From NCBI GenBank assembly GCA_963739545.1, contig CAVUAT010000014.1, forward strand, positions 248,001 to 312,000: a stretch of 64,000 bases of DNA. The letters run 5' to 3'. The notes under the pieces are model-generated. The model was not told the DNA's origin, made no database searches, and saw only the letters and a program-made list of their open reading frames with translations. Below are positions 24,827-32,867 of the stretch, piece after piece (the first letter of the stretch is position 1; every line of letters begins with the position of its first letter). The translations under genes were made by a program, and so were the position numbers. Source of the stretch: CAVUAT01 sp963739545 (lineage in GTDB: Bacteria; Actinomycetota; Thermoleophilia; Solirubrobacterales; 70-9).

Positions 24827-25471
24827 ATGACCCCCACATTCACGAAAACCCCGATCGCGAAGCCCGGCGCCGCCGGCGTTCGCGTCCTGCGCGCTGACGC
24901 GCAGCGAAACCGCGACGCGGTGCTCGAGGCCGCCCGCAAGCTCTTCGCCGAGCACGGCAACGACGCGCAGATGGACGACATCGCGCGCAAGGCCGGCGTC
25001 GGGGTCGGCACCGTCTACCGCCACTTCCCCACCAAGGACGACCTGCTCCAGGCCCTGATCGAGAAGCGCTTTGCGGCCCTGGCCGAGCGCGCCGCCGAGG
25101 CGGTCGCCGAGGCCCGCGAGGGCGACCCATGGAAGGCCTTCCGCGATTACATCCTCTGGTCCGCCGACCTTCAATCCCACGACCGCGCGCTGTCGCAGGC
25201 GATGGCGGACCGCTCCGAGACGATGGCGTGTGCCGCCGAGGACTCCGGCCTGGTGGATGAGTGCAACGAGCTGATCGACGTCTGCCAGCGCGCCGGCGTG
25301 CTGCGCAAGGACTTCGAGATGGAGGACATCCCCGCGATGGTCTGCTCGGTCGGAGCCGTCGCGATGGCCGCCGCCGAGAAGCCGCGCATGCGCTGGGAGC
25401 GCACCGTCGCCATCTGGCTCGACGGCGTCCGCGCCCCGGCGGCGAGCAAGCTTCCGCCGATCCCGGACTGA
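24827..25471 (+). CDS. TetR repressor, probable regulator of the divergent exporter
   Basis: A 214-residue regulator. The HTH is RDAVLEAARKLFAEHGNDAQ, DIARKAGVGVGTVYRHFPTK (residues 26-72); the C-terminal ligand domain includes DPWKAFRDYILWSADLQ and AMVCSVGAVAMAAAEKPRM, as in the TetR_C_33/SbtR-like group. A repeat pair in the divergent promoter is the likely binding site. Confidence 0.9.
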   Translation: MTPTFTKTPIAKPGAAGVRVLRADAQRNRDAVLEAARKLFAEHGNDAQMDDIARKAGVGVGTVYRHFPTKDDLLQALIEKRFAALAERAAEAVAEAREGDPWKAFRDYILWSADLQSHDRALSQAMADRSETMACAAEDSGLVDECNELIDVCQRAGVLRKDFEMEDIPAMVCSVGAVAMAAAEKPRMRWERTVAIWLDGVRAPAASKLPPIPD

Positions 25472-25472
25472 T

Positions 25473-26264
25473 CTAGCGCGCCTCCGCGCCGCCCTCGCGC
25501 CGGGCGAACTCGAGGGTCAGCTCCGCGCAGAGCTCGGGGTCGTCCCACATCGCCAGGTGGCCTAGGCCAGGGAGCATGTGGAGCTCGGCGCCGGGGATCG
25601 CTTCGGCGACGCGGCGGGCCTGCCGCGGGAGCAGGACCATGTCGCGCGTGCCCCAGAGGATCTGGGTGGGCGAGCGGATCTCGGCGAGCGTCGGCGCCGC
25701 GAACTCGATCCGGCCGTAGTGGCTGAAGAGCGACTCGTTGGCGTCATCGAAGCCCGGGGCGTCCGCGAGCCGCTCCCTCGCCGCGACGAGCGCCTGGGTG
25801 TCGGGCCTCGTCGGGTGGCCGCATTGCGAGTAGAGCACCGGGCGGAATGGCTTGGTGTCGAGGAGGCGCTCGAGCTGGGACCCACGGATGCGCCGGGCGC
25901 CGTCGCGAAGCAGTCGCAGGTGGCGGCTCGAGACGTTCGGCTCGAACCACCCCTTGGCTCCGCACGCAGGCGCGATCGCGGTGGTCGTGATCGCGCGGCC
26001 TCGGCGAGCGAGCTCGAGGGCGATCGCTCCGCCCATCGAAAAGCCGACGAGGTGGGCGGTCCTGAGCTCCTCGTCGTCCATCCAGCCCTCGACCGCGCTC
26101 GCGAGGTTGGGGACGCTGTGGGTGTCGCCATCGGGAAGCGGCGGCGCGGCGCCGAACCCGGGCAGGTCGCGGACGATCACGCGGCCGTGGGGCTCGAGCA
26201 GCGGAGTCAGCGGGTCCCAGGTCTCCTTGCTGGCGCCGATGCCGTGCACCAGGACGAAGTCCAT
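25473..26264 (-). CDS. alpha/beta hydrolase
   Basis: A 263-residue hydrolase. Motifs: oxyanion VHGIGASKETW, elbow LVGFSMGGAIALEL (Ser nucleophile), acid WGTRDMVLLP and His LPGLGHLAMWDDPE. It starts 16 nt after the stop of the flavin monooxygenase, so the two are probably one transcript. Could hydrolyse the ester or lactone product of a Baeyer-Villiger-type reaction, but this is inference. Confidence 0.88.
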   Translation of the reverse strand: MDFVLVHGIGASKETWDPLTPLLEPHGRVIVRDLPGFGAAPPLPDGDTHSVPNLASAVEGWMDDEELRTAHLVGFSMGGAIALELARRGRAITTTAIAPACGAKGWFEPNVSSRHLRLLRDGARRIRGSQLERLLDTKPFRPVLYSQCGHPTRPDTQALVAARERLADAPGFDDANESLFSHYGRIEFAAPTLAEIRSPTQILWGTRDMVLLPRQARRVAEAIPGAELHMLPGLGHLAMWDDPELCAELTLEFARREGGAEAR

Positions 26265-26280
26265 CGCGGCGTCTCCCGGC

Positions 26281-27660
26281 TCAGGCCCGGCGCAGCTCGT
26301 GAGAGCGGCGGGCGCGGAGGCGGTCGAAGCGGTCGCGGCGGCGGCCGGCGCGGCGCTCGGCCTTGAGGGTTCGCAGGTAGGGGTGGAAGTCGACCTGGAT
26401 CGTGTGGCGCTTGGAGCTCACGTAGCGCTTCGCCATTCGGCGGTTCTCGCGGCGCATCACGCGGCGCATCTCGTGCGGGCCCGGCAGCGTGACCTCGCCC
26501 TCGAGGATGTCGGCGACCCACTCGGACTGGGCCTCGGACAGCGGCATGATCGCCCCGAGCGGCTGGATGAAGCCGATGAAGTAGAGGCCGGGATGGTCGG
26601 GGTCGACCACGCGGCGATAGAGGTCGAGCCTGTTCTCGGGCGCCTCGACGAACTCGGGGTCGAAGAAGGGGAACGTGATCTTGTAGCCCGTGCAGTAGAT
26701 GACGAGGTCGATCTGCTCCGAGGACCCGTCGGCGAAATGGACGGTGCCCCCGTCGAAGCTCGAGATGTTCGGCTTGATCGCGATGTCGCCGTGGCCGATC
26801 CGCGGGAGCAGGTCGGACGAGACCGTCGGGTGGGCCTCGAGCAGCTTGTGGTCGGGCTCGGGCAGCCCGTAGGCGGTCGGCATCCCCGCAGCTGCTTTCA
26901 GCGCCTGCTTGAAGAGGATGCGCTGCAGCGAGAGCGGCAGGCGGGTCAGCTGCGGCGAGCCGGCCTCGTCCGAGGGCCTGCCCCGGACGTACTTGGGGAT
27001 GATGTACGCGCTTCGGCGCATCGCGAGGAACGTCTTGTCGGCGATCCGCGAGCTCTCGACCGCGATGTCGGTGGCCGAGTTGCCGATCCCCAGCACCAGC
27101 ACGTTCTTGCCGACCAGCACGTCGTGCTCGCGGTAGTTGTGCACGTGCATCTGCTCGCCGGTGAAGGTGTCCTGGCCGGGGAAGGCCGGCTCGGGCCAGC
27201 GCGCGTCCCAGTGGTGGCCGTTGGCGACCAGCACGTTGGAGTACTGCGTCGTGCCCTCGTTGCCGTCGGAGTCGCGCCAGCTGACGTCGTAGCCGCCCCC
27301 CGCGCCGTTGCCGCGGCCGGCCGGGCGGACGTCGGTGACCTCGGTGTTGAAGCGGATGTTCTCGCGGAAGCCGAAGTGGTCGACGTAGTCGTCGAAGTAC
27401 TTCGCGATCTGCCAGTGGCTCGGGTAGTCGGGGTAGTCCTCGGGCATCGGGTAGGTCGCGTAGGCCATCAGCCCCCGCGAGGTGTTGATGTGCAGCGAGC
27501 GGTATGCCGACGACATCCCGTTGTCGTTCTCGTAGCGCCAGTTGCCGCCCACCCCCGAGCCCTTCTCGAAGCACTCGAACTCGATGCCGCGGGCGTTGAG
27601 TACCTGGCAGGCGGCGATCCCAGAGGACCCCGCGCCGATCACGCAGACTGGACTGGCCAC
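26281..27660 (-). CDS. flavin-containing monooxygenase (FMO/BVMO-like)
   Basis: A 459-residue FAD/NADPH enzyme that oxygenates N, S or ketone groups. FAD site VIGAGSSGIAACQVL at the N-terminus, NADPH site VLVLGIGNSATDIAVE in the middle, and the later block LVIYCTGYKITFPFF correspond to FMO motifs; the region WPEPAFPGQDTF precedes the second Rossmann fold as in that family. GTG 27660 is used because the dinucleotide site begins 4 residues later. The C-terminus is basic. It is co-directional with the hydrolase at 25473. Confidence 0.88.
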   Translation of the reverse strand: MASPVCVIGAGSSGIAACQVLNARGIEFECFEKGSGVGGNWRYENDNGMSSAYRSLHINTSRGLMAYATYPMPEDYPDYPSHWQIAKYFDDYVDHFGFRENIRFNTEVTDVRPAGRGNGAGGGYDVSWRDSDGNEGTTQYSNVLVANGHHWDARWPEPAFPGQDTFTGEQMHVHNYREHDVLVGKNVLVLGIGNSATDIAVESSRIADKTFLAMRRSAYIIPKYVRGRPSDEAGSPQLTRLPLSLQRILFKQALKAAAGMPTAYGLPEPDHKLLEAHPTVSSDLLPRIGHGDIAIKPNISSFDGGTVHFADGSSEQIDLVIYCTGYKITFPFFDPEFVEAPENRLDLYRRVVDPDHPGLYFIGFIQPLGAIMPLSEAQSEWVADILEGEVTLPGPHEMRRVMRRENRRMAKRYVSSKRHTIQVDFHPYLRTLKAERRAGRRRDRFDRLRARRSHELRRA

Positions 27661-27685
27661 GCAGCCAATATATGCTCCCCGCGCC

Positions 27686-28237
27686 TTGGGGACCGTCCGC
27701 CTGACCACGATCGCGCTCGCCCTCTGCGGGGCGCTCGCACTATCGGCTGCGGGATGCGGCGACGACGACTCGGGCGACTCGCCGTCGAACACGGGCAATG
27801 ACGAACTGCTGACGACGGATGGCTTCCAGGCGGCCTACGACGCGGTCAGCGAGGAGGTCGGCAGCGACGACGAACTGGTCAGCGTGCAGATCGCCGAGAC
27901 CGGCGCGACCTTCACGATCGGGGGCTCCGAGCCCCGCCTCTTCACCTACACGGGCGGCGAGCTGGTCGAGGGGGAGTTCCAGGTGATCGGACCAGGGCAG
28001 GGTGGCGGCGGCTTCCCGTTCACCGACCTCGACCCCGGCGCGATCGACGAGATCATCGCGGGCGTCACGGCCGAGGGCGCGCAGGAGGTGACGACGATGA
28101 CCCTGGAGACCTCGTCCGGCGTGCTCGCCTGGACCACCACCGCGCTCGGCCCCGGCGGCCCGACCCTCGTCTTCACAGCGGCGCCAGACGGCACGGACGT
28201 GCAGCCCGCCGACGCCGGCGGAGCCGGGGCGCCCTGA
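27686..28237 (+). CDS. lipoprotein, unknown function
   Basis: About 183 residues, starting at TTG 27686 (the only standard start close to the signal peptide). LTTIALALCGALALSAAGC is a type II signal with lipobox AAGC, followed by an acidic linker. The folded part has ISO-like repeats of short strands (VSVQIAETGATFTIGG, EVTTMTLETSSGVLAWTTT). It directly precedes the first two-component system and could be its sensor-associated or regulated protein. Confidence 0.75.
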   Translation: MGTVRLTTIALALCGALALSAAGCGDDDSGDSPSNTGNDELLTTDGFQAAYDAVSEEVGSDDELVSVQIAETGATFTIGGSEPRLFTYTGGELVEGEFQVIGPGQGGGGFPFTDLDPGAIDEIIAGVTAEGAQEVTTMTLETSSGVLAWTTTALGPGGPTLVFTAAPDGTDVQPADAGGAGAP

Positions 28238-28243
28238 CACGCG

Positions 28244-28260
28244 TCTTAGGCCGCTCTCAG
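28244..28260 (+). promoter_or_regulatory. 11-bp-phased TCTNAG repeats upstream of response regulator
   Basis: TCTTAG (28244-28249) and TCTCAG (28255-28260) are 11 bp apart, 55 nt before the response-regulator ATG. Direct repeats spaced by one helical turn are the usual target of OmpR-family dimers, here probably autoregulation. Confidence 0.6.
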
Positions 28261-28314
28261 GAAATCGCGGCATCCTGAGATCCGCATGAGGAAAGCCACC
28301 ACGAGGGAAGCTGC

Positions 28315-28989
28315 ATGAAGATCCTGGTCGTCGACGACGAGCCGCAGCTGCGGCGCGCGCTCGAGCGCGCGCTGAAGCTCGAGGGCTACGAGGTCGAGCT
28401 GGCGGCTGACGGCGACGAGGCACTCGCGGCCGTGGCCGCTTCGGGCCCCGACGCGATCGTGCTCGACGTGCTGATGCCGAAGCGCGACGGGCTCGAGGTC
28501 TGCCGGGCGCTGCGGGCGGGCGACGACCACACCCCGGTCCTGATGCTGACCGCGCGCGACGCCGTCTCGGACCGCGTCGACGGGCTCGACGCCGGCGCCG
28601 ACGACTACGTCGTGAAGCCGTTCGCGCTGCCGGAGCTGCTGGCGCGGATGCGGGCGCTGCTGCGCCGCGACGGGCTCACAGGGAACGGAACACCGCTCAC
28701 CTATGACGATCTGACGCTCGACCCGTCGACGCGCGAGGTCCACCGGGGCGAGCGCGCGGTCGAGCTGACCAAGACCGAGTTCGCGCTGCTCGAGCACCTG
28801 ATGCGCCACCCGCGCCAGGTGCTCACCCGCTCGCAGATCTTCGAGGCCGTCTGGGGCTATGACTTCGGGCCGACGTCGAACTCGCTCGAGGTCTACATCG
28901 GCTACCTGCGCCGCAAGACCGAGGAGGGCGGCGAGCCGCGCCTGATCCAGACGGTGCGCGGCGTCGGCTACGCCCTGCGCGAGAAGTGA
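28315..28989 (+). CDS. OmpR-family response regulator
   Basis: A 224-residue regulator. Receiver residues D7, D8, phosphoacceptor D51 (VLDVLMPKRDG), T of MLTARDAV and K of VVKPFALPEL are present. The C-terminal winged helix has VELTKTEFALLEHLM and a recognition helix SNSLEVYIGYLRRKTE. Its TGA overlaps the kinase GTG. The pair resembles MprAB/TcrA-type systems of actinobacteria. Confidence 0.93.
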   Translation: MKILVVDDEPQLRRALERALKLEGYEVELAADGDEALAAVAASGPDAIVLDVLMPKRDGLEVCRALRAGDDHTPVLMLTARDAVSDRVDGLDAGADDYVVKPFALPELLARMRALLRRDGLTGNGTPLTYDDLTLDPSTREVHRGERAVELTKTEFALLEHLMRHPRQVLTRSQIFEAVWGYDFGPTSNSLEVYIGYLRRKTEEGGEPRLIQTVRGVGYALREK

Positions 28990-30428
28990 CCCTGCGCCGG
29001 CGGCTGGCGCTGCTCTCGGCCGCCGCGGTCGCGCTCACGGTCGTCCTCGCTTCGGCGCTCGTCTACGTCCTCGTCCGTGACAGCCTGCGCGACAACGTCG
29101 ACGACGACCTGCGCGGTCAGGTCGAGCAGGCCGAGGCCCGGCTCGGGGAGTTCGAGCGAGCGCTCCCAGCAGGCGCCGAGCCGCCCGGCGGACTCGAGGC
29201 GATCCTCGGCGGGAGCGAGGGACAGCCGCCGGGAGTCGCACAGTCCCAGCCGGTCGGCCCGCCGCCCGACGTTCTCACCGCCCCCAACCCGAGCCCCGGC
29301 GATGCCGCCGCGCTCGGCCAGTTCATCGATGCAGAGGGCGACGTCGCCCCCACGCCCGGCACCACCGTCCGGATCCCCGTCTCGAGCGAGGCGCGGGAGC
29401 TGGCAGCCAACGGCGGCGACCCCAGCTTCGAGGACGTCGAGGCCGACGACACCCCGCTGCGCGTGCTCACCCAGCCCCTCGCCGGCGGCGTCGCGATCCA
29501 GGTCGCCGCGTCGCTTCAGGAAACCGAGGACACGCTCTCGACCCTGGTCCTGATTCTCGTGCTGGTCTCGATCGGCGGCATTGCCCTCGCAGCGGCGCTG
29601 GGCCCCGTGGTCGCCCGCACGGCGCTCGCTCCCGCCGGCGAGGTCTCAGACGCGGCCCAGGAGGTCGCGCGGACCCGCGACCTGACGCGGCGGATCGAGG
29701 TTCGCGGCGACGACGAGCTCGGCCGGCTGAGCTCGTCGTTCAACGAGATGATGGCCGCACTGGAGCGCTCGGAGGCGTCGCAGCGCCGCCTCGTCGCCGA
29801 CGCGTCGCACGAGCTGCGCACCCCGCTCGCCGTGCTGCGAACCAACATCGAGACGCTCGACCGGGTGCACGACATGACCGACGACGAGCGCGGGCGCCTG
29901 ATCGCCGATGTGACAGACGAGCTCGAGGAGCTGACCGCCCTCGTCTCGGACGTCGTCGAGCTGGCGCGCGAGCCCGGCGCCGAGGCGATTGTCATCCAGG
30001 ACGTGGCGATGGACGAGCTCACCCGCGACGCCATCGAGCGCGCGCGGCGGCGGTTCCGCGAGCTCACGTTCGAGGAGAGCATCTCCCCCGGTCTCGTCAC
30101 CGGCGACCCCCAGCGACTCGGCCGCGCGATCTCGAACCTGCTCGACAACGCGGCCAAGTGGAGCCCCGATGGCGGCACCGTCGAGGTCTCCTCATCGGGT
30201 GGCCGCGTCTCGGTCCGCGACCACGGGCCCGGCTTCGCCCCCGCCGAGCTGCCCAAGGTCTTCGACCGCTTCTGGCGCTCAGACGAGGCGCGCGGCAAGC
30301 ACGGCTCCGGGCTCGGCCTCGCGATCGTCCAGCGCGTCGCCGAGGAGCACGGCGGCTCGGCGAGCGCGGCCAACGCCGGCGGCGGCGGCGCCGTCGTCAC
30401 GATCGAGCTGCCTCAAGACCTTTCTTAG
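28986..30428 (+). CDS. sensor histidine kinase
   Basis: A 480-residue kinase. TM1 at residues 8-30, an extracytoplasmic domain of about 160 residues rich in Pro and Gly, TM2 near 180-205, a HAMP domain, then HisKA with H275 in DASHELRTPLAVLR. ATPase boxes are N (NLLDNAAKWSPDGG), G1 (VRDHGPGFAP), F (FDRFWRSDEARGK) and G2 (GSGLGLAIVQRV). The GTG start overlaps the regulator stop. The sensed signal is unknown. Confidence 0.93.
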   Translation: MTLRRRLALLSAAAVALTVVLASALVYVLVRDSLRDNVDDDLRGQVEQAEARLGEFERALPAGAEPPGGLEAILGGSEGQPPGVAQSQPVGPPPDVLTAPNPSPGDAAALGQFIDAEGDVAPTPGTTVRIPVSSEARELAANGGDPSFEDVEADDTPLRVLTQPLAGGVAIQVAASLQETEDTLSTLVLILVLVSIGGIALAAALGPVVARTALAPAGEVSDAAQEVARTRDLTRRIEVRGDDELGRLSSSFNEMMAALERSEASQRRLVADASHELRTPLAVLRTNIETLDRVHDMTDDERGRLIADVTDELEELTALVSDVVELAREPGAEAIVIQDVAMDELTRDAIERARRRFRELTFEESISPGLVTGDPQRLGRAISNLLDNAAKWSPDGGTVEVSSSGGRVSVRDHGPGFAPAELPKVFDRFWRSDEARGKHGSGLGLAIVQRVAEEHGGSASAANAGGGGAVVTIELPQDLS

Positions 30429-30450
30429 CCGGGCCTCAGCGTCCTCTCAG
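30423..30450 (+). promoter_or_regulatory. triple 11-bp-phased repeats before the secreted target gene
   Basis: TCTTAG (30423), CCTCAG (30434) and TCTCAG (30445) start exactly 11 bp apart; the first overlaps the kinase stop codon. They lie 63-90 nt upstream of the exported protein at 30513, which suggests this gene is regulated by the upstream response regulator. Confidence 0.6.
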
Positions 30451-30512
30451 CTTCGACTGGCTGAATGGCCTCGATCCCGGAGACACCGGGTAACGAGCGA
30501 GAGGAACAGCAG

Positions 30513-31397
30513 ATGCTCAGCAAGATGTTCGGATCGGCGAAGCGCAGGGTGGGCCCCGTGGGTCTCTCCCTCGTCGCGGCCGCGCTCACGGCGACCGCCT
30601 TCGCGGCCGTCTCGGTCGCGGCGAAGGACGACAACGGGAACAAGGACAAGTCCCGCGGCGACGTGCTGCGAGCCGCGCCCGCCCCGGGCGGCCCCGGCGG
30701 CCCGGAGATGTTCCGCGAGAAGCTCAGCGAAGAGGACCGCCAGGCACTGGAGGAGTTCGAGCAGTGCATGGAGGACAACGGCGCGCCGGCTCCCCCCGCA
30801 CCCGGTGAGCGCTTCGAGGGCGACGGTCCGCCCGAGCCGCCGAGCGAGGCCGATCGCGCCAAGATCGAGAAGGCCCTAGAGGCCTGCGAAGACAAGCTGC
30901 CCGAGGGCGCCCGCGCCTTCGGCGGACCGGGCGGGCCCGGATGCGGGCCGCCCCCTGGAGCCAGCGACAGCGCCACCCTCCCGGCGCACTCCCGAGCTCA
31001 CCCCAGGGCCAGCAGTCAGCGCCCCGGAGCTCCGGCGAAACCGCTGGCCTCCCAGAGCGCTGTCCCCAGCAGCGCCCGCGACGGCTCCGAGCCGCCGTCC
31101 CCCGGATGTCGAAGCGGAGCACGCGTTGCGGTGACCATGCTCAGGTGTAGAGCCCTACGGAGTCGAGCGCCGCGGAGATGTCGGAGTGGATCACGATCCG
31201 GGCGACCTTGCGGTCGCGCTGCTCGAGCACGTGGGCCAGGGGGAGGTCGAGCTCGGCGCCGCCGTCGGCTTCCTTCACGTGCATGCGGCCGAGGACGACC
31301 CAGCGGTCTGAGCCGGCGGCGCGGATCCCGACGGGCTGGAATCGCTCCTCGTCGAAGAGCTTCCCCATCTCCTTGCGCCAGGTCGCGAAGCCCTTGA
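30513..31397 (+). CDS. exported Pro/Gly-rich acidic protein (3' end uncertain)
   Basis: Starts at ATG 30513 with LSLVAAALTATAFAAVSVAA as signal/anchor, then a charged stretch (KDDNGNKDKSRGD), EKLSEEDRQALEEFEQCMED, PSEADRAKIEKALEACEDKL and repeated GGPGGP. Two Cys in similar helices (FEQCMED, LEACEDK) may pair. The frame stays open to 31397, but beyond about 31130 it reads the antisense of another gene and becomes Arg-rich, so an indel around 30940-31130 is likely. It probably belongs to the regulon of the preceding two-component system. Confidence 0.6.
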   Translation: MLSKMFGSAKRRVGPVGLSLVAAALTATAFAAVSVAAKDDNGNKDKSRGDVLRAAPAPGGPGGPEMFREKLSEEDRQALEEFEQCMEDNGAPAPPAPGERFEGDGPPEPPSEADRAKIEKALEACEDKLPEGARAFGGPGGPGCGPPPGASDSATLPAHSRAHPRASSQRPGAPAKPLASQSAVPSSARDGSEPPSPGCRSGARVAVTMLRCRALRSRAPRRCRSGSRSGRPCGRAARARGPGGGRARRRRRLPSRACGRGRPSGLSRRRGSRRAGIAPRRRASPSPCARSRSP

Positions 31398-31602
31398 CGC
31401 CCTTGTAGGACTTGCCGTCGAGGAAGAAGCTGTGGATCTCGATCTCGAACTTCGAGTGCACGATCGCCGAGACGGCATCGGGATCCTCGCTCTCGAACTC
31501 GCCGTAGACGCGGCGGATCGCCTCCAGAGTCGAGCCCTGATCGGCCTCTTCCATCGCCGCGTTGAACTGGCGTTCGACCTCTTCGACGTTCGGGGCTGCC
31601 AT
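31141..31602 (-). CDS. SnoaL/NTF2-like protein
   Basis: A 153-residue single-domain protein with the cone-shaped NTF2 fold pattern: AIRRVYGEFESEDPDAVSAI, KFEIEIHSFFLDGKSYKGVK, then alternating strands GRMHVKEADG and HVLEQRDRKVARIVIHSD. Such proteins act as isomerases, hydrolases or simple ligand binders. ATG 31602 is chosen over longer starts that read as low-complexity Arg sequence. It is divergent from the CBS gene. Confidence 0.8.
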   Translation of the reverse strand: MAAPNVEEVERQFNAAMEEADQGSTLEAIRRVYGEFESEDPDAVSAIVHSKFEIEIHSFFLDGKSYKGVKGFATWRKEMGKLFDEERFQPVGIRAAGSDRWVVLGRMHVKEADGGAELDLPLAHVLEQRDRKVARIVIHSDISAALDSVGLYT

Positions 31603-31853
31603 CAGGCGAGCAGTATCGCGGAAGAGGCCCGCCGGGCGACGCCTGAGTCGGACCCACCGCGGCCCACTTTTCGGTGGCCCCAGCCGCCGAGCCTCTCTGT
31701 CCTTATCGAGGGCTTCGCGGCGGATCGCTGCGGAGGAGAGCCAGAACGCAGAAGGGCCGCAAGAGGTAGCCATCGCTCGTCGGGGCGTTTTCGAAGTCGT
31801 GTGGCGGGGAGACCTCCACTAGCAACCGACTTCGACGAATCAAGGAGGAAGAG
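31603..31853. promoter_or_regulatory. divergent promoter region
   Basis: A 251-nt gap between the NTF2-like gene (minus) and the CBS gene (plus). It contains the AAGGAGGAAGAG ribosome site of the CBS gene at its right end. I see no further gene or clear repeat. Confidence 0.5.
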
Positions 31854-32288
31854 ATGGCGAAGCAGGCCAAGGACGTGATGACCAGCCCATGCGAGTGCAT
31901 CGGTGAGAGCAAGACGGTCGCCGACGCGGCGAAGAAACTGAGCGAGCTCGGGGTGGGATCGATGCCGATCTGCGGCGACGACGACCGCCTGAAGGGCATG
32001 GTGACCGACCGCGACATCGTCGTTCGCGTGGTCGCCGAGGGCCGCGACCCGGCCGAGGTCCAGGTCTCGGAACTCGCCCAGGGCAAGCCCGTGACGGTCG
32101 GCGCCGACGACTCGATCGAGGACGTGCTCTCGGTCATGTCGGAGAACAAGATCCGCCGCCTGCCTGTGATCGACGGGCACGACCTCGTCGGGATCGTCAG
32201 CCAGGCCGACATCGCGACCGACCTCGGCGAAAGCGAGACCGCGAGTCTTGTCGAGGCGATCTCGGCGGCGCCCGCGTCTCAGCACTGA
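31854..32288 (+). CDS. twin CBS-domain protein
   Basis: A 144-residue protein of two CBS motifs: KDVMTSPCECIGESKTVADA to GMVTDRDIVVRVV, and VTVGADDSIEDVLSVM to LVGIVSQADIATDL. CBS pairs bind adenine nucleotides and sense energy or second-messenger state. A strong ribosome site (AAGGAGG) precedes it. It lies next to STAS and cyclase genes, so a role in nucleotide signalling is plausible. Confidence 0.9.
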   Translation: MAKQAKDVMTSPCECIGESKTVADAAKKLSELGVGSMPICGDDDRLKGMVTDRDIVVRVVAEGRDPAEVQVSELAQGKPVTVGADDSIEDVLSVMSENKIRRLPVIDGHDLVGIVSQADIATDLGESETASLVEAISAAPASQH

Positions 32289-32339
32289 GGGTTACCTGAA
32301 GAATTATCCTGTTTCGCCCCTGTCCTAGGCTTAGTGGGG

Positions 32340-32726
32340 ATGGAGATGAAGGGACAGGAGACGAGCGGATTCGAGCTCAGGGTCGAGGCGATCGACGGCG
32401 CCTCCGTTCTTCACGTGAACGGCGAGGTCGACCTCTCGACGCACGAGCACCTGAGCGAGGAGCTGACCTCGCTCGCGGGCAAGGCCAGCCCGATCGTGGT
32501 CGAGCTCTCGGAATGTGACTTCATCGACTCGAGCGGGATCCGCGCCCTTCTCGTCGGAGGCCGGGCGGTCGCCGATTCCGAGGGTGCCGGCGGCAAGATC
32601 GTTCTGGCCGGGGCGGTCCCCCAGGTCAGCCGCATCCTCGAGATGACCGGGGTCGGCGAAGCGCTGCCGATCTATCCCGGGCTCGACGAGGCGCTTGCGG
32701 CGCTTGGCGCCCCCAGCGCCGATTAG
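32340..32726 (+). CDS. STAS-domain anti-sigma factor antagonist
   Basis: About 128 residues. HVNGEVDLSTHEHLSEELTS, VELSECDFIDSSGIRALLVG and IVLAGAVPQVSRILEMTGV match SpoIIAA/RsbV proteins; the phosphorylatable Ser is in the DSSG motif. GTG 32334 and ATG 32346 are alternative starts. No partner kinase (RsbW-like) or sigma factor is encoded nearby. It precedes the cyclase gene on the same strand. Confidence 0.9.
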   Translation: MEMKGQETSGFELRVEAIDGASVLHVNGEVDLSTHEHLSEELTSLAGKASPIVVELSECDFIDSSGIRALLVGGRAVADSEGAGGKIVLAGAVPQVSRILEMTGVGEALPIYPGLDEALAALGAPSAD

Positions 32727-32867
32727 TCTCGCCGCATAACAGCGGCTGAATCCAAGCGACGCAGGGGGCCCCTGGCCTGGTTCGGCCCGGAGGGCGCCCG
32801 GACCGGAAGGGCGCTCGCCCGGCGCACGCGCCTGCTGCTGACGCTCGCGATCGTCTTCTCGAACCTG

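Noticed and set aside
31130..31397. Real C-terminal half of the exported protein at 30513
   Set aside because: Sequence becomes Arg-rich antisense of the NTF2-like gene; probably read-through after an indel.
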